Shown here piece after piece: positions 34,349 through 46,455 of a DNA stretch of 64,000 nucleotides. Every line of letters begins with the position of its first letter. The stretch's first letter is position 1. The translations under genes were made by a program, and so were the position numbers. Origin of the DNA: Mastigias papua (Eukaryota; Cnidaria; Scyphozoa; Rhizostomeae; Mastigiidae); contig OZ025283.1 in the NCBI GenBank assembly GCA_964019165.1, positions 4,971,001 to 5,035,000 of the forward strand, written 5' to 3'. Under the pieces are notes generated by a model. That model had not been told where the DNA came from and searched no databases. It saw only the letters and a list, made by a program, of their open reading frames with translations.

Positions 34349-35015
34349 CAGGCCTTGTCATGACAAAAATACCACGCGTGCAGTAATTAGCACACGCAAA
34401 TGAATTTGTGTGTGTGATCGCACTAGTAATAAAATTTCTCCTTACAAACAAAGGGGATCAAGAAACAATGCAAAAGGGGAAAAACAGATAATAGAAGTAA
34501 GATTTATCGAACAAACATGTTTTATAGAAAAAGAAACTAGTTTAAATTTTAAAACTAAAACACTTCTTTATCATTGGGCTAGTCAAAATGATCAGATCAT
34601 CATCATTACTATCACTTGAATCATCATAAGAATCGTCCTCAAAATCTTCGCCATCAGCTTCAAGTGCAAAAATGCCCATGCTGCCCATAGAATCATCATC
34701 AGTATCCTGTTGACCTGTCATTGCTAGTTTGATTGACACTAGAAGAATTATGCGAAGTGGTCTAATTCAAATGCTAAACACTCCACTTGAAAGTCAGAAA
34801 TAAGTGATGATAATTGTGGTCAGCATGTTATCATGTAACTTATGGGGGAAAGACAAAAGCCAGAACACTTTGAAAATGGAAAAATCGGAATTGGGGTTTA
34901 AATGAGCTCTCAATAAATCTGTTTGCACTTGCGACCCATTGCACACGCAAGTTGATTTGCATGTATGTGGGCGCATGCACATATGATCGCATGCGCTAAA
35001 TAATGACAAGGCCTG
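34349..35015. mobile_element. MITE with CAGGCCTTGTCAT ends
   Basis: A 667-bp element, ends CAGGCCTTGTCAT at 34349 and its inverse ending GGCCTG at 35015, inserted in an AT run (ATATAT on both sides, so the duplication length cannot be fixed). An acidic 65-codon minus-strand frame (34739-34542) is not recognised. It shares the CAGGCC start with elements at 35873 and 37505. Confidence 0.7.
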
Positions 35016-35134
<119 letters not shown>

Positions 35135-35189
35135 AAAATTTCTTGATGATATAAGTGTAGATATAAGGCGAAAAAATACGACAATGCTT

Positions 35190-35243
35190 TTAAGTTTGCA
35201 AGACATGTTTCGGATTGTTCCAATCCATCATCAGTTGCTAATT
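35190..35243 (-). ncRNA. Hammerhead ribozyme-like motif
   Basis: The minus strand reads AGCAA-CTGATGA-T-GGATT-GGAAC-AATCC-GAAA-CATGTC-TTGC. This matches the hammerhead core: CUGAUGA (35234-35228), a 5-bp stem II closed by a 5-base loop, GAAA (35211-35208), and a GUC cleavage triplet (35204-35202). Four pairs of stem I (GCAA with UUGC) flank it. The ACATGT beside the cleavage site is self-complementary, so stem III would be minimal and might form between two copies. The one departure is an extra U between CUGAUGA and stem II. Hammerheads are known in Penelope-like elements; activity here is untested. Confidence 0.5.
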
Positions 35244-35739
35244 ACAATGAAAAAACTTCTATGTACCAAGAAGTTTATAAGTATAAATATATATTTATAT
35301 TTACATTTATATATAAACTGATCCTAAGCTGCATCCACGACATATATAAATTGTATATAAAGAATGCCCTGATTGTTCATACTAGTTTACTTATTTGTAA
35401 GGGCCACAAATGACTTGTTTGCTGAATTCAAGCTGTATGGTCGGGGTCATATTTATATTGCTGAAATAGAACTATTTGGCCACAAGAGATTCTTCCTTTT
35501 ATGTGCAATACTACTACTACTACTATCATTTGGAGTGACTTTGGATGATATGGTAACATTGGATTTTTCAGGCCTCTCCTCCATTTTGGTTACATGATGG
35601 TATCACACACTTCCGCATACATTTCAATGAGACTAAGTGTGCATTTCATCACACACCTCAGTCTTGAAATTTAACCAGACTACCCACCATGAAAATAAAG
35701 AGTAAACATAAGCATAATCGTAGAAACTTGTTTACAGTT

Positions 35740-36840
35740 TGTTAGGCTCCTTAGAAAGCTGAGCTCCTTAGACTTGAGTTCCTTATGAAAGCTGGAAAAC
35801 ATCCTTCTGCAAAGGAAATTTGATCAAGTTTACAAAGCTCTCTTTGAAACCCATCTTCGCTATGGGAACATTCAGGCCTTTCCTGGAGACACGGGCTATA
35901 GCCCGCACCCGCGCATATCCAGCAGTTTTTCAAAGTGCTCACCGTTCTCATTTAATCGCACAGCATAGCTTCCCAATGTTTGAACTACTTACCATTAAAT
36001 ATCAGGGTGTTTGTAAATAATGTCTATGTGTTTATAAAATGGCGTTAAAAATAGGAGATTTCTGTTTCCTTATATAGCACATGTTAACAACTTTTGTATT
36101 ACCCTCTTAAAACTTTGAACAGCCTATAGCATGATTACGGTTGTAATGCAAACTTAACAGGTAGTAGTACACACAGAAATGCCTTCTTAAGGTGAATAGT
36201 GTTTAAAGAATTGGCAGGGTTATGTATTTTTGCCTTTGCAAATACTCAAATGTAAAAACTAATCAACAGTTCTGCGAGGGCTAAATAGCCCACGGAGCCA
36301 AATGGGCAAGGGCTTTTTATAGCCCACCTGGTATTTTTTCCCGCAGAGGCCTGAACATTGTTTGGGGTGCTCTCCAACACCAGACTATCCCAACTACAAC
36401 AATTACAACAATTACAACAATTACAACAATTACAGATAAAGAAGCTAGTAGCGAATGCAAAGTATAAGGATGAATGGTCCAGTAGCTGGCTAACTGTAAA
36501 GTAGTTGATCTCCTTTGATCAAGGAGTCATGACATATAGGATCTTGCATGACCTCTGTCCCAAAAATCTTCACCATAAGTTCACTGAAAGATCCATGATT
36601 TCAGAATATAAGACCAGAAACTGTGGAGATCTGGAAATTCCCAAAGTTAGGTTAGAATATACAAAGTGAAGAATTCTACTTCTCTGGTATCAAAAATGGG
36701 AATAACATCCCTAACAACATGCGAGAAAAAGAGTCATTTTAGAAAGAACATGTTTTTATAGAGTATCTTGTGAACCTTTCATTGGCTCCAAAAATGACCC
36801 TTTGGTAGAGCAGCAATTCATGCTATTATTATTATAATTT
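35740..36840 (+). pseudogene. LINE C-terminal relic split by a MITE
   Basis: Plus-strand LINE fragment. 35790-35872 gives FDQVYKALFETHLRYGNI, the block after RT in many LINEs. After the MITE at 35873-36353 it resumes with NIVWGALQ. From 36440 a more damaged stretch follows with SFDQGVMTYRILHDLCP, SEYKTRNCGDLEIPKVRLEY and NGNNIPNNMREKESF, the usual protein end. A (CAACAATTA)n run of about four copies lies at 36392-36433 between the parts. Multiple stops. Confidence 0.7.
35873..36353. mobile_element. MITE with CAGGCC ends and 6-bp duplication
   Basis: A 481-bp insert starting CAGGCCTTTCC and ending AGAGGCCTG, flanked by AACATT at 35867-35872 and 36354-36359. It splits the LINE codons for G-N-I. 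Internal palindromes such as GGGCTATAGCCCG are present; no coding sequence. Confidence 0.75.
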
Positions 36841-37029
36841 TTATTTATTTCTTTGTTTACAAATACTGTTAATAGGTTGGTTATTGGTTGCTGAAAGGTA
36901 TGTCAGGTATAAATGTTGATAAAACGAAAGACAAAATGAAACTTGTAGTTTCAATAACCAATCAATATCAACTCTCTAGATAATGACAAAGATAAAACCT
37001 AAAGTATGTGCAGATATACCACATACAGT

Positions 37030-38050
37030 TGCTGCCATCTCAGCTATGTATTTCTGGTTTGACTTTAGCAGGAGAAGGTAACAGTTTCTGATCATCATTA
37101 AGGGTATCCCACAACAGACTCCCTTTAAGTGATAAGGAATTTATGGCATAGCTCTGAAGACTCATTGAGGTTGCATATTTCCTTCTATCAGAGAGTATGG
37201 GGCACATCTTTCTTAGCAAACAGTTGTACATGTACTCTTGGCTAAGGTGATTGTATGATTTATATACTTTATCATCAGATTTTGTAGGTACTTTTTATAT
37301 GTTGTCATTGTCTCATCCCTATATATAAGTTCCTCAAATGTTGATTCATAATCCTTATAGATAGTTCTCATTGCAAACTTCTGAGCTCTTTGACAATACC
37401 ACTGTGTTTAAAAGTAACTCTGACTTGTAATCTCCTGAATGTCATCTTAATTTCAAAGATGCACTTATATTTTGGTTGACCTTCTCCCACAACTCTATCA
37501 CTTGCAGGCCTTTCAATGAGTAAATTAGACGCGCGCTGCCAATCACGTGCATGGGATCATTTGCGTGCTAAACAGTCAATTGTGAGAGCTGTCCTTAGTA
37601 CTTGGATATATATTTTTCATAAAGTTGGCACGAGTGACAAATCGAGCATGTAAACTGAGCTCGGCGCGTGCCTGCACGCTTGTGTGCGATTGCGTGCATC
37701 TGATTGAAAGGCCTGCACATGGTTGCCAAACTTAAGGAGTGGTCAATGTTTGCTGCCAGAAGTTTCACATGCTTACTTGATGGAATCAATTGCCCATTTG
37801 TGCTAGTGCGTAGTTTATGTTTCTCCTTTAATCTTTAAAACATTATTTGAAATTTTGAAGGATTGGTTCTTGTGTCCTTGTCAGTATACAGTTCCATTAA
37901 TCCTTGTAGGTCTCTCTCTATCTCCGTTATCACTGAGACTACTGCGTTATCTTAAGCATAGATTATTGTGTCATCTGCAAAGTTACATATCTCTGACTCC
38001 AGTTTCATGTAAAATAGGTTTTCCTTATATCATGCATCCCAGTGTGAAAT
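37030..38050 (-). pseudogene. LINE relic with intact FADD, split by a MITE
   Basis: Minus strand, high to low coordinate: ESEICNFADDTIIYA near 38010-37960 (catalytic F-A-D-D present, then a stop), DLQGLMELYTDKDT, and IPSSKHVKLLAANIDHSLS near 37790. The 211-bp MITE at 37505-37715 follows. Then come RAQKFAMRTIYKDYESTFEE near 37380 and LKGSLLWDTLNDDQKLLP near 37100, the usual C-terminal end. Several stops and shifts. RT fingers and endonuclease are absent. Confidence 0.75.
37505..37715. mobile_element. MITE with CAGGCCTTTCAAT ends
   Basis: A 211-bp element with inverted ends CAGGCCTTTCAAT (37505 and inverse ending at 37715). It is flanked by CACTTG (37499-37504) and CACATG (37716-37721), a 6-bp duplication with one mismatch. 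It lies within LINE coding sequence. GC-rich GCGTGC words inside. Confidence 0.75.
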
Positions 38051-38848
38051 TTCACTATGAGATTAATGATCAGTCATGCACATGTTGGAATACTCATGGG
38101 GAGGCCTGATTGTTTAAGGAAAACACCTTCATATCTTGTATCTTACCTTGTGTATATGGTAGCTTTATATAAAGTTGTATGGAAGAACATCAGAAACAAT
38201 ATATAGATAGGAGCAAATTAGCATCTTTAAACTTTACTGTGGAACCACCTGCAGTTGACCTCTGAATAGTACACAATCATAAATGAACACTTTAGAATGG
38301 AGTAACTTTTGACTATCAATTTCAACAAGAACAAAAGATGTACTTGTTTTAGGATACCAAATGTGTTAACATTAGTATTTCTTGCTATTTGTATGTTCAA
38401 CTTGATTTGTTTCCTATTCTTCTCACATTCAAAGCAAATTTCTGGTTTGTATCCAGTAACTTCAAGACAAGGCAACTTGTCACTTTGCAAAATAGCCAAT
38501 TTACTGATGCCAAGTAAAGTGTATGATAGCTTTTAGGGGGCTATAGGGCCCCATAGGCCCCAGAAAGCCCAGAATGTAATTTTGATAGTAGATTTCTCAC
38601 CTAGGAATCATACCCAATATTGCATTAAGCTGTAGACAGCATAGAGTTTACAAAAGTATGTACCATCATTGGTTTTTTCCAACAGTTTGCAAAATTAAAG
38701 GAAAAGTTAGGAGAAAAGCATTTGAATGCATTGAAGCTTTGTAAATCTTTATTACAGCATGTAACTTTGCTGGCTTCTTTAGAATTGATGTTACCCATTG
38801 TTTTGTTCTAGAACCCATCCACTTTGTGCCTAATTGACAACTAATCTA
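38051..38848. other. Spacer, nothing recognised
   Basis: About 0.8 kb. A minus-strand frame of 90 codons (38499-38227) is not recognised. A short GGGGCCTATGGGGCC-type palindromic stretch lies at 38533-38565. Confidence 0.35.
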
Positions 38849-39218
38849 CATAGTTTCCAACTTTTCAGAAAATCTAAGTGTGAGATTTTTACTTTTGTCT
38901 AGACATATTTCCAAACTGTCTTTTTCACAGGACAGGGATCGAAAGTATCGAAAACGCGAACTATTTATTTTCGGGATTTGCGGAAGTAAAACCATGGAAT
39001 GCATTTGACTGTTTACTTGAATAGTTAGTTAGTCTTTGTTTACGTTTTCGCGAGTTGTCCGATCGAGAAGCTGCAATGAATTTTTCAAAATGGTCAGAGA
39101 TTCCTGAAAGCGTGAGATTTGCGTGAGAATAAGAACTTTCATGCAGGCGTTAGGCAAGCGTGACAGAGATCGAAAATGCGTGAGTCCCACGCGCAATGCG
39201 TGGGGGTTGGAAACTATG
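38849..39218. mobile_element. MITE with CATAGTTTCCAAC ends
   Basis: A 370-bp element with inverted ends CATAGTTTCCAAC and a 6-bp target duplication AATCTA (38843-38848, 39219-39224). It is richer in CG than the flanks (several GCGTGAG words). No coding sequence. Confidence 0.75.
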
Positions 39219-39224
39219 AATCTA

Positions 39225-40503
39225 CTTCAGGGATTTGTACTTCTTGTTCCCTTCAAAGCAGCCACTGTATGAAAGTAAGACTTAACTTGGAACCCAAAAC
39301 AGAATTGTTTGCGCATACAAATGTTTGATTTGTGTGCATTGTGATTGGTTAGAGTTACTACATCGATCTTAGACATTTACTGTGTTTACTTTCAAGATTT
39401 TCCACAGAAGCTACAAAGATAAATCTGTGAATGAAACAATTGTACTATTTTTTCAGTTTGTACTATAGTGTTATAGATTTGATTTATCTAATGCAACAAA
39501 TTTTTGTGAGATTAATCACATAGTTTAAGTACACCTTTATGAAGACAAAGTTACTGTCAATAAATTGAGAAACCATTGGCTACAAAGTGGAACTGTTACT
39601 TGATGTTGCCATAGCATTGCATTAAGAATTTCCATCAACTCTTGTAAAACCAAGAATGATGTGTCTGTAGAGTTACTAAGATATGTTCAAATTGAGTAAT
39701 TTGAAAGATACCCAGAAATGAATTAATATTATTACGAGCAAGAAATCACTACTGTCATTTGGAATGACTTTGGATGATGGGGTGATTTTTGGTTTTTCAG
39801 GCCACTGAAGTAAACTTATTAGGGTACATCCTTCAAATGTATCATATAAAACCATAGGTATGAAAAGGAGACTATTTCTATCTTTAGGTGGGAGCCACCA
39901 TCTATTGTGGAACTGGGTGTGTGGCTATGGGGAATAGACAAGGGGGATTTTTCTTTGCAGATTGGCTGCACAAAATGAAACTGGGGAGCAAAGGACTTAG
40001 CAAATAACTTATTGCAAGGAAACTAGTAATTCAGTATTGTTACCCCACCTTGAGCAACTTAGCATCTGGAATGCTTCCACCAAATACACTCTATATCAGT
40101 CTCTATATCTCTGATATCCTCTTGCTGTGATTTCTTCTTGCTGTGATGTATGTTTATGTATGCTTTGAAATTTGGTATTACTCTTTCCAGTGCACCTCTA
40201 AGTTACTTGTCTATTATTTTGATAATATTTACCATTTCCTTACTTGCTTTGAAATCACAGTTGGTACAAAAACTTGCAGTGCTAGTAAAAACTTCTTCAA
40301 ATTGCTTCTGTCTATCTTATTTTCCTTGCTTAGTAAGTTAATTTGTATCTACCATTGACAGCTTTGATTATCAAAAGTGTTAGACATAAATATCTACCTG
40401 ATCAGATATATTTGAGTCATTTATTGTCAGTGATCTGTGTAGGTTTTTGCATACACATAAGGTGAATAATGAGAGTATTCAATTGTTTTCATGGGCTCCT
40501 GCT
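39225..40503. other. Spacer, nothing recognised
   Basis: About 1.3 kb without a supported gene. A stretch near 39752-39805 (GACTTTGGATGAT and TTTTTCAGGCC) is shared with 35520-35575, a dispersed repeat of unknown type. Confidence 0.35.
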
Positions 40504-40512
40504 CCCATTAAC

Positions 40513-42231
40513 CGTCGTTTCTAAAAAGGCGAACACCCGAAGAACAGGCTGAACACCCCAAGAACACTCCATGAACACGCCATTAAACCCCAAATTTGAG
40601 GCTGAACACCTCAAAAATCTCAACAATATCGATTAATTACTCCAAAATGATTTTGATCAATTATTCACAAATAATTTTGGTGCGGGGAGGGCCATTTAAG
40701 TATTATGTTGTTGGTCTTGTGACATCCATGCATCTTTTTGCGCGCCAAAAGTACGAACGGGGGTCAATACATGTAGAGTGAGTGGAAGTCCATAGGTACC
40801 TAGTAGGAAAGTTTCTTACTTTTCGGCTTCAGCACTGAAAAGTTCTAAGCTTCTTCACTGTACTAGTCGCATGGAGTATGAAAATTTCCTTGTACACTTG
40901 AAATAATGATAAGTCTTAGTAGAGAACATAAGCTTAACTGTTGGAGAACGATAGTGGGGCAAGGGGGCCGACAGGAGCAAAAGGGCACCGACTACCATAG
41001 TGTTAGAGTACTAGTTCTGTATTTTATTTCTTGATTACGTAATGCTGTGTGGCACCATTAGTTTCTGTTGATTCCGGTTGTGTTTGTGGTCACCCGCATT
41101 TCATGCTGTAGCATCGCCACAGATTCTGTCATCATCTCTTTGTTGAAGTACGTAATGTGTCAGTGGTCAGTGTAATATGGGCGTGTTGTTAATGTGATAT
41201 CAGTACCTGTTCTTGTTTGTAAATCAGTTGAGCTCAAGTAGCCGAGAATAGAAGTGGTGTAAATGAATTTCTAGTTGCCGTTCACCGTGAATTTTAGTTG
41301 TCTTTTAGTCGACGTGAGAAGTTGTAGTACTTGCGTTGCCGTTATTGTTATTATTGCCGTTTTCCGCCTACCTTTGACGAACCTGGATGCCGTCGAACTT
41401 TGACAAACTTGCTGAACTCGAACTAATATTTGTACTGTCTGCTAATTTCGGATTTCTTTCCTTCATTGGTTTTATTAATTGGCTTTGGTTATACGTGTAA
41501 AACTTAATCGTTTTAAAAATAGGCCAGCAAACCTATCCCAGAAATGGAGGGCACCAGATGTACTTTTTTGGGAATTTCAGGGGCTCTGCGTCTCACAATT
41601 ATTATTATTATTATTATTATTAAAAATATTTAAGGAGGGTTGCCCTTCAGCTACAGCTGCTTTTCAAGGGGCCCTCCATTTAAATACAATACATGTTTTG
41701 AAAAATAAATTTGAAAAAAAAAATGCCTAATTACAATGTCTACTACCTAAAAGCGATATACCGTTATATAAAATATTATTTACAAAATTATTAAAGATAC
41801 AATGATAAAAGTACAAAACATATATTGGTAAAAAAAAAAAAGAAAAAAATAATTTCAAGCTATATAAATGATTAAGACAATCATATAAATGATTGTCTTT
41901 TCCAATCAAATGGTACTTCTTTGTAGCTTATATGATCTCCTTTGTATCAAATTAACGTTTGGAAAACAAACCATTGCGTTGACCCCCGTTCGTACTTTTG
42001 GCGCAAAAAGATACATGGATGTCACAACACCAACAACATAATACTTAAATGGCCCTCCCCGCACCAAAATTATTTGTGGGGAACTGATCAAAGTCATTTT
42101 GGAGTAATTAATCGATATTGTTGAGATTTTTGAGGTGTTCAGCCGCCAATTTTTGGTTTTATGGCGTGTTCATGGAGTGTTCTTGGGGTGTTCAGCCTGT
42201 TCTTCGGGTGTTCGCCTTTTTAGAAACGACG
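40513..42231. mobile_element. Long-TIR element with 9-bp target duplication
   Basis: A 1,719-bp element with inverted repeats of about 255 bp (40513-40767, 41979-42231), ends CGTCGTTTCTAAAAAGGCG, flanked by CCCATTAAC at 40504-40512 and 42232-42240. The repeats contain a local series of GAACAC(C)CC words (GAACACCCGAAGAACAGG). The arms differ by a few bases and small indels. The interior holds a LINE 3-prime end and no recognised transposase. The duplication length matches that of the element at 6107. Confidence 0.85.
41600..41925 (-). repeat. LINE 3-prime end with (AAT)n tail
   Basis: On the minus strand GGAGGGCCCCTTGAAAAGC, AGCTGTAGCT, GAAGGGCAACCCTCC, then a short A-rich stretch and (AAT)n at about 41624-41600. 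Same hairpin design as 4136-4200. It lies inside the 9-bp-duplication element; higher-coordinate sequence to 41925 is probably its untranslated region. Confidence 0.6.
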
Positions 42232-42270
42232 CCCATTAACATAGTTGAAGGCAGTCATGTGTTTGGTGAG

Positions 42271-42422
42271 TGTAATAGAGTGGGTACCAGACCCCCTAAT
42301 GGGTAGCCTAAAAGACATGTGACTCAGGAAGTTAGTAGTTGAGAGTGATATGCTAAATACATGTTTATGTTTATGTCTCAAACTTCTACAACAATATATC
42401 CGCGAGAATACGGAATATTATA
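42271..42422 (+). repeat. 5-prime LTR, 152 bp
   Basis: TGTAATAGAGTGGGTACC to GAATATTATA. It is followed after one base by TGGCGACGAGTGAAAA (42424), the likely primer binding site. Confidence 0.88.
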
Positions 42423-42454
42423 CTGGCGACGAGTGAAAAAAGGAAGACACAGGT

Positions 42455-45400
42455 ATGTCACATGCTATTTCACTTCAACCTGTCCCTGAATTCAACCCGG
42501 ACAGCGGAGAGGTGGGTGCAAGTCTTGCCACACTGTGGAAGAAATGGCTCGCTGATTTTGAAATGTTTACTACAGCGGCTGGAATTACTAATAATACTCG
42601 TAAGCGTGCACTGCTGCTCTATCAGGCTGGGTCCCGTGTTAGATAAATATTTGGACAATTGGAAAACACAGGCGCAATCGATGCTTACGATACCGCCAAG
42701 GATAAGCTCACCGAATATTTTGAGCCCCAAACGAATCGCAGATATGATGTATACTGTTTGCGACAAGCCCACCAAGAACCCGCAGAAACTTTGGATCAGT
42801 ATCATACTCGATTACGAACATTGGCTGTACCCTGTGAGTTTGGAGATAACTTAACGTTCGAACTAGAAGAGCAAATCATTATCGGGGGCACTTCCTCTCG
42901 AATAAGGAAACAAGCACTTCGCGACCCAACATATGACCTAAAAGCAATGCTACTCGATGGTCGCAGGGATGAAATTAGTCACTATCAATCGAAGGAAATC
43001 GAAGCACAGAAACCTGAACGGCGTGCAGAGGAAACAAATCGCATTACTGCCACACAGCCTGCCTTAAAGTCTCGAAATTGTGGAAGGGCACCCCACCACG
43101 ATACTGTCTGTCCTGCGAAAGGAAAAGAACGTAATAATTGTGGAAAACTCGATCATTTTGCTCGCGCTTGCCTTTCCAAACCAAAAGGAAAATGGAAGGC
43201 CAGGCCAAATAAGCACAATAAAGGAAGAAAAAGTCTTCGCCTACTCACTCATTCAGATTCAAGTTCGGATGATGAATATTTATATCCAGTCAAAAAAAAC
43301 GCTAAACGTAGGCCATACACACGAGTCAAAGTTCTTGGACATTCTTTTAATGCTATGGTGGATACAGGAGCTTCCATCAATGTTATGGATAAGGAAGCAT
43401 TCGCCAAATTACCTGCCATTACCCTGGAAAAGACAACAACCCGAGCATTTGCCTATGACAATAACAAGCCCGTCACATTCATTGGGAAATTTGATGCACT
43501 AGTCGAGACTAGAAAGAGGTATGCAATCCCTATTTTTTATGTTGTCAACAATAATACATCAGGTAATTTGATCAGTGCTGACACTGCACGGGCGCTAGGA
43601 TTAGTAACCTTACATTTGAATAAGATTTCAACCCCTACTCAGTTTTTAACTCTGGTGACAAACGATGATAATCTGAATAAGAGAATTGCAAAACACTCGT
43701 CTGTGTTCCAAGGATTAGGGAAACTGAATGATTTCGCTGTGAAATTGAATATTGACGAAAATATTGTACCAGTTGCGGAGTCGCAAAGGCGCATTCCATT
43801 CCACATTCGGGAAAAGGTAAAAATAACAATCGAGAAGCTATTAGCAGATGACATTATTGAGAAAGTTCCTCATACCCAGGCAACTGCGTGGGTAAGCCCC
43901 ATTGTAGCCGTACCAAAAGGTGACGATTCTGTACGTATTTGTGTTGATATGCGTAAAGCCAACCAAGCAATTCAAAGAGTCAGACATCTCATTCCTACAG
44001 TTGATGACGTCAATTTGCAATTAACTGGAGCTAAAATATTTTCAAAGCTAGATCTGTCTCAAGCCTATCACCAGCTTCAGCTTCATGAGGAAAGTAGATA
44101 CATTACAACTTTCAGCACACATTTAGGCCTGTTTCGTTACAAACGATTGAATTATGGCACAAATGCAGCAGCAGAAATATTTCAGAATGCCTTACAAACT
44201 GCCCTACAAGGCATCCCAGGAGTATGCAGCATTGCCGGTGATATCATTATCTTTGGAACCAATCGTGAGGAGCATGATAAAGCTCTTGATGCTTGCCTCA
44301 AACGATTATCTGAAAAAGGGCTAACGCTGAATGCCACAAAATGCACATTTTTGTCAACCTCTCTTTCATTTTTTGAACAAATCTTCCCAGAAGCTGGTAC
44401 ACGCCCAGATCCAAAACATGTGCTGGATTTACTGAAGGCACCTGTTCCTGCAAATGTACACGACGTACGAAGTTTTCTGGGAATGGCTAATTATAATAGC
44501 AAATATATTGCTAATTATGCTACTGTTAGTGCTCCACTGCGCGAATTGACAGAGAAACATACACATTTTCAGTGGACTACACAACATCAACATGCATTTG
44601 ACCAGCTAAAAATTGCTCTTACAACAGCACCTGTAATGGCGTATTTTGACATCAACAAAGAAACCATAGTAACTGTGGATGCTAGCCCTGTTGGAATATC
44701 AGCCATCCTTGCTCAAGAAGGTCTAGGCGGTAATGACTGCCGTGTTGTTGCATATGCAAGCAGAGCACTTTCTCCTGTCGAAAAACGTTACTCTCAGACC
44801 GAGAAGGAGGCACTTAGTATAGTATGGGCTGTTAGACATTTCCATTTATTCCTCTATGGCAAAGCCTTCAAGCTCATTACCGATCATAAACTACTTGAAG
44901 TTATATATGGCTGTTGTAAATCAAAGCCTTCAGCCCGTATAGAACGGTGGGTACTACGACTACAGCCTTATCGTTTCACCGTACAATGCAAACCAGGTGT
45001 TGACAATCCAGCTGACTATTTGTCACGACACCCCACTACAGAAAGCATTTCGAAACAAGAGAAGATGATGGAGCCATACATCAATTTGATAACAAATGCT
45101 GCCGTGCCAAAAACATTAACCATAACAGAGTTAGAAGATGCAACAAATAAGGATAGAATTCTTCAAGGCTTACGTGCTGCTATCAGGCTTAACCGCTGGG
45201 ACAGTGATGCGTTAAGACCATTTAAATCGGTACGTGATGAACTTACCATAGGTGATCATAACTTGATATTACGTGGCAATCGAATTGTGATACCAACCTC
45301 TCTACAACACCATGCCATTGATCTTGCACATGCCACTCACCAAGGATTAGCCAAGACAAAATCTTTGTTACGGGAGAAAGTCTGGTTCTCAGACATTGAT

Positions 45401-46455
45401 AACATGGTAAAAGATACCATTGCCCGTTGCCTACCCTGTAACGCCACAGGAAGACGAGATCCCCAAGAGCCATTGCAAATGACAGATATGCCAGATAGTC
45501 CATGGCAGAAAATTCATGTGGATTTCTACGGACCATTACCATCAGGAGAGTACCTCCTTGTTGTGATAGACAGGTATTCCAGGTATCCTGAGGTAGACAT
45601 CGTGCGCTCTACCAAAACATCTAGTGTTATACCAAAGCTTGATAAAATGTTCGCTGCACATGGGATACCAGATACCATTACATCTGATAACGGACCTCCT
45701 TTTAATGGTAGTGAATATAAACGATATCTTACTGCCTTGGGAATCAACAAGCATTCATCCACTCCCAGATGGCCTCAAGGGAATGCAGAGGTGGAAAGAT
45801 TTAATCAGCCATTGGGAAAAGCGTTGAAAACTGCAGCTATTGAAGGGAAGGTGTGGCAGCAAGAGATCAATCGCTTCCTGCTGCAATATCGCACCACTCC
45901 CCATAGTACTACAAAAGTGTCATCTGCAGAGCTGTTGTTCAACAGAGTAGTACGAGGAGCATTTCCTTCATTGAAGAAAAGCAACGTTGTCGATAGGCAC
46001 AAGGAAGCCAAGGAGAATGAACTGTCAAGTCAAAGATATAACAAGCAGTATGCGGACAGAAGAAGAAGAACAAAGCCTAGTGACTTGAAAGTTGGGATTA
46101 TGTATTTGTAAAACAAGACCAACGAAACAAACTGTCAGCAACATTTAGTGAGACACCATATACTGTAACTGAAAGGAATAATTCGCAAGTAACAGCTACG
46201 AATAAGCAAGGCCATACAGTTACACGTAACGGTTCACATTTCAAACGTATAACAATGCCGACAGCACATGATAATGATGGCACACGTTACGAAACAGGAC
46301 TTACAAGAAACAGCAACGACAATCACAAAGACCAAGACTTGACTGATGAACAAAACCAGCCCTTAAGGCAATCCAGTAGGGTTAGAAAAGAGCCACAAAG
46401 GTTTGGGAGTCCTTTGCCCTCAGACCTAATTAGAAAAAGAACTTTTAAAAAATAA
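42455..46455 (+). pseudogene. Gypsy gag-pol single frame, two lesions plus altered RT site
   Basis: One frame from ATG 42455: gag with LWKKWLADFEMF, TAA at 42644, then continuous to 46111 (1,150 codons). In order: degenerate zinc knuckles near 43075-43175 (NNCGKLDHFARAC lacks its first cysteine), protease MVDTGASINVMD near 43357, RT IPTVDDVNLQL and KLDLSQAYHQLQL. The RT active site reads CSIAGDIIIFG near 44226, with glycine where the first of the two aspartates is expected. RNase H has TVDASPVGISAIL, integrase has an H-H-C-C finger (RCLPCNA) near 45425, VDFYGPLP, TSDNGPPF and NAEVERFN with all three acidic residues. A frameshift near 46095 moves the last ~115 codons to another frame, ending 46455. 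Confidence 0.9.

Noticed and set aside
34542..34739. Acidic 65-codon frame as a conserved small protein
   Set aside because: Low-complexity D/E/S composition inside a MITE without other support.
36392..36433. (CAACAATTA)n as a CRISPR-like or regulatory array
   Set aside because: Four contiguous 9-bp units without spacers, in a decayed LINE; a simple minisatellite.
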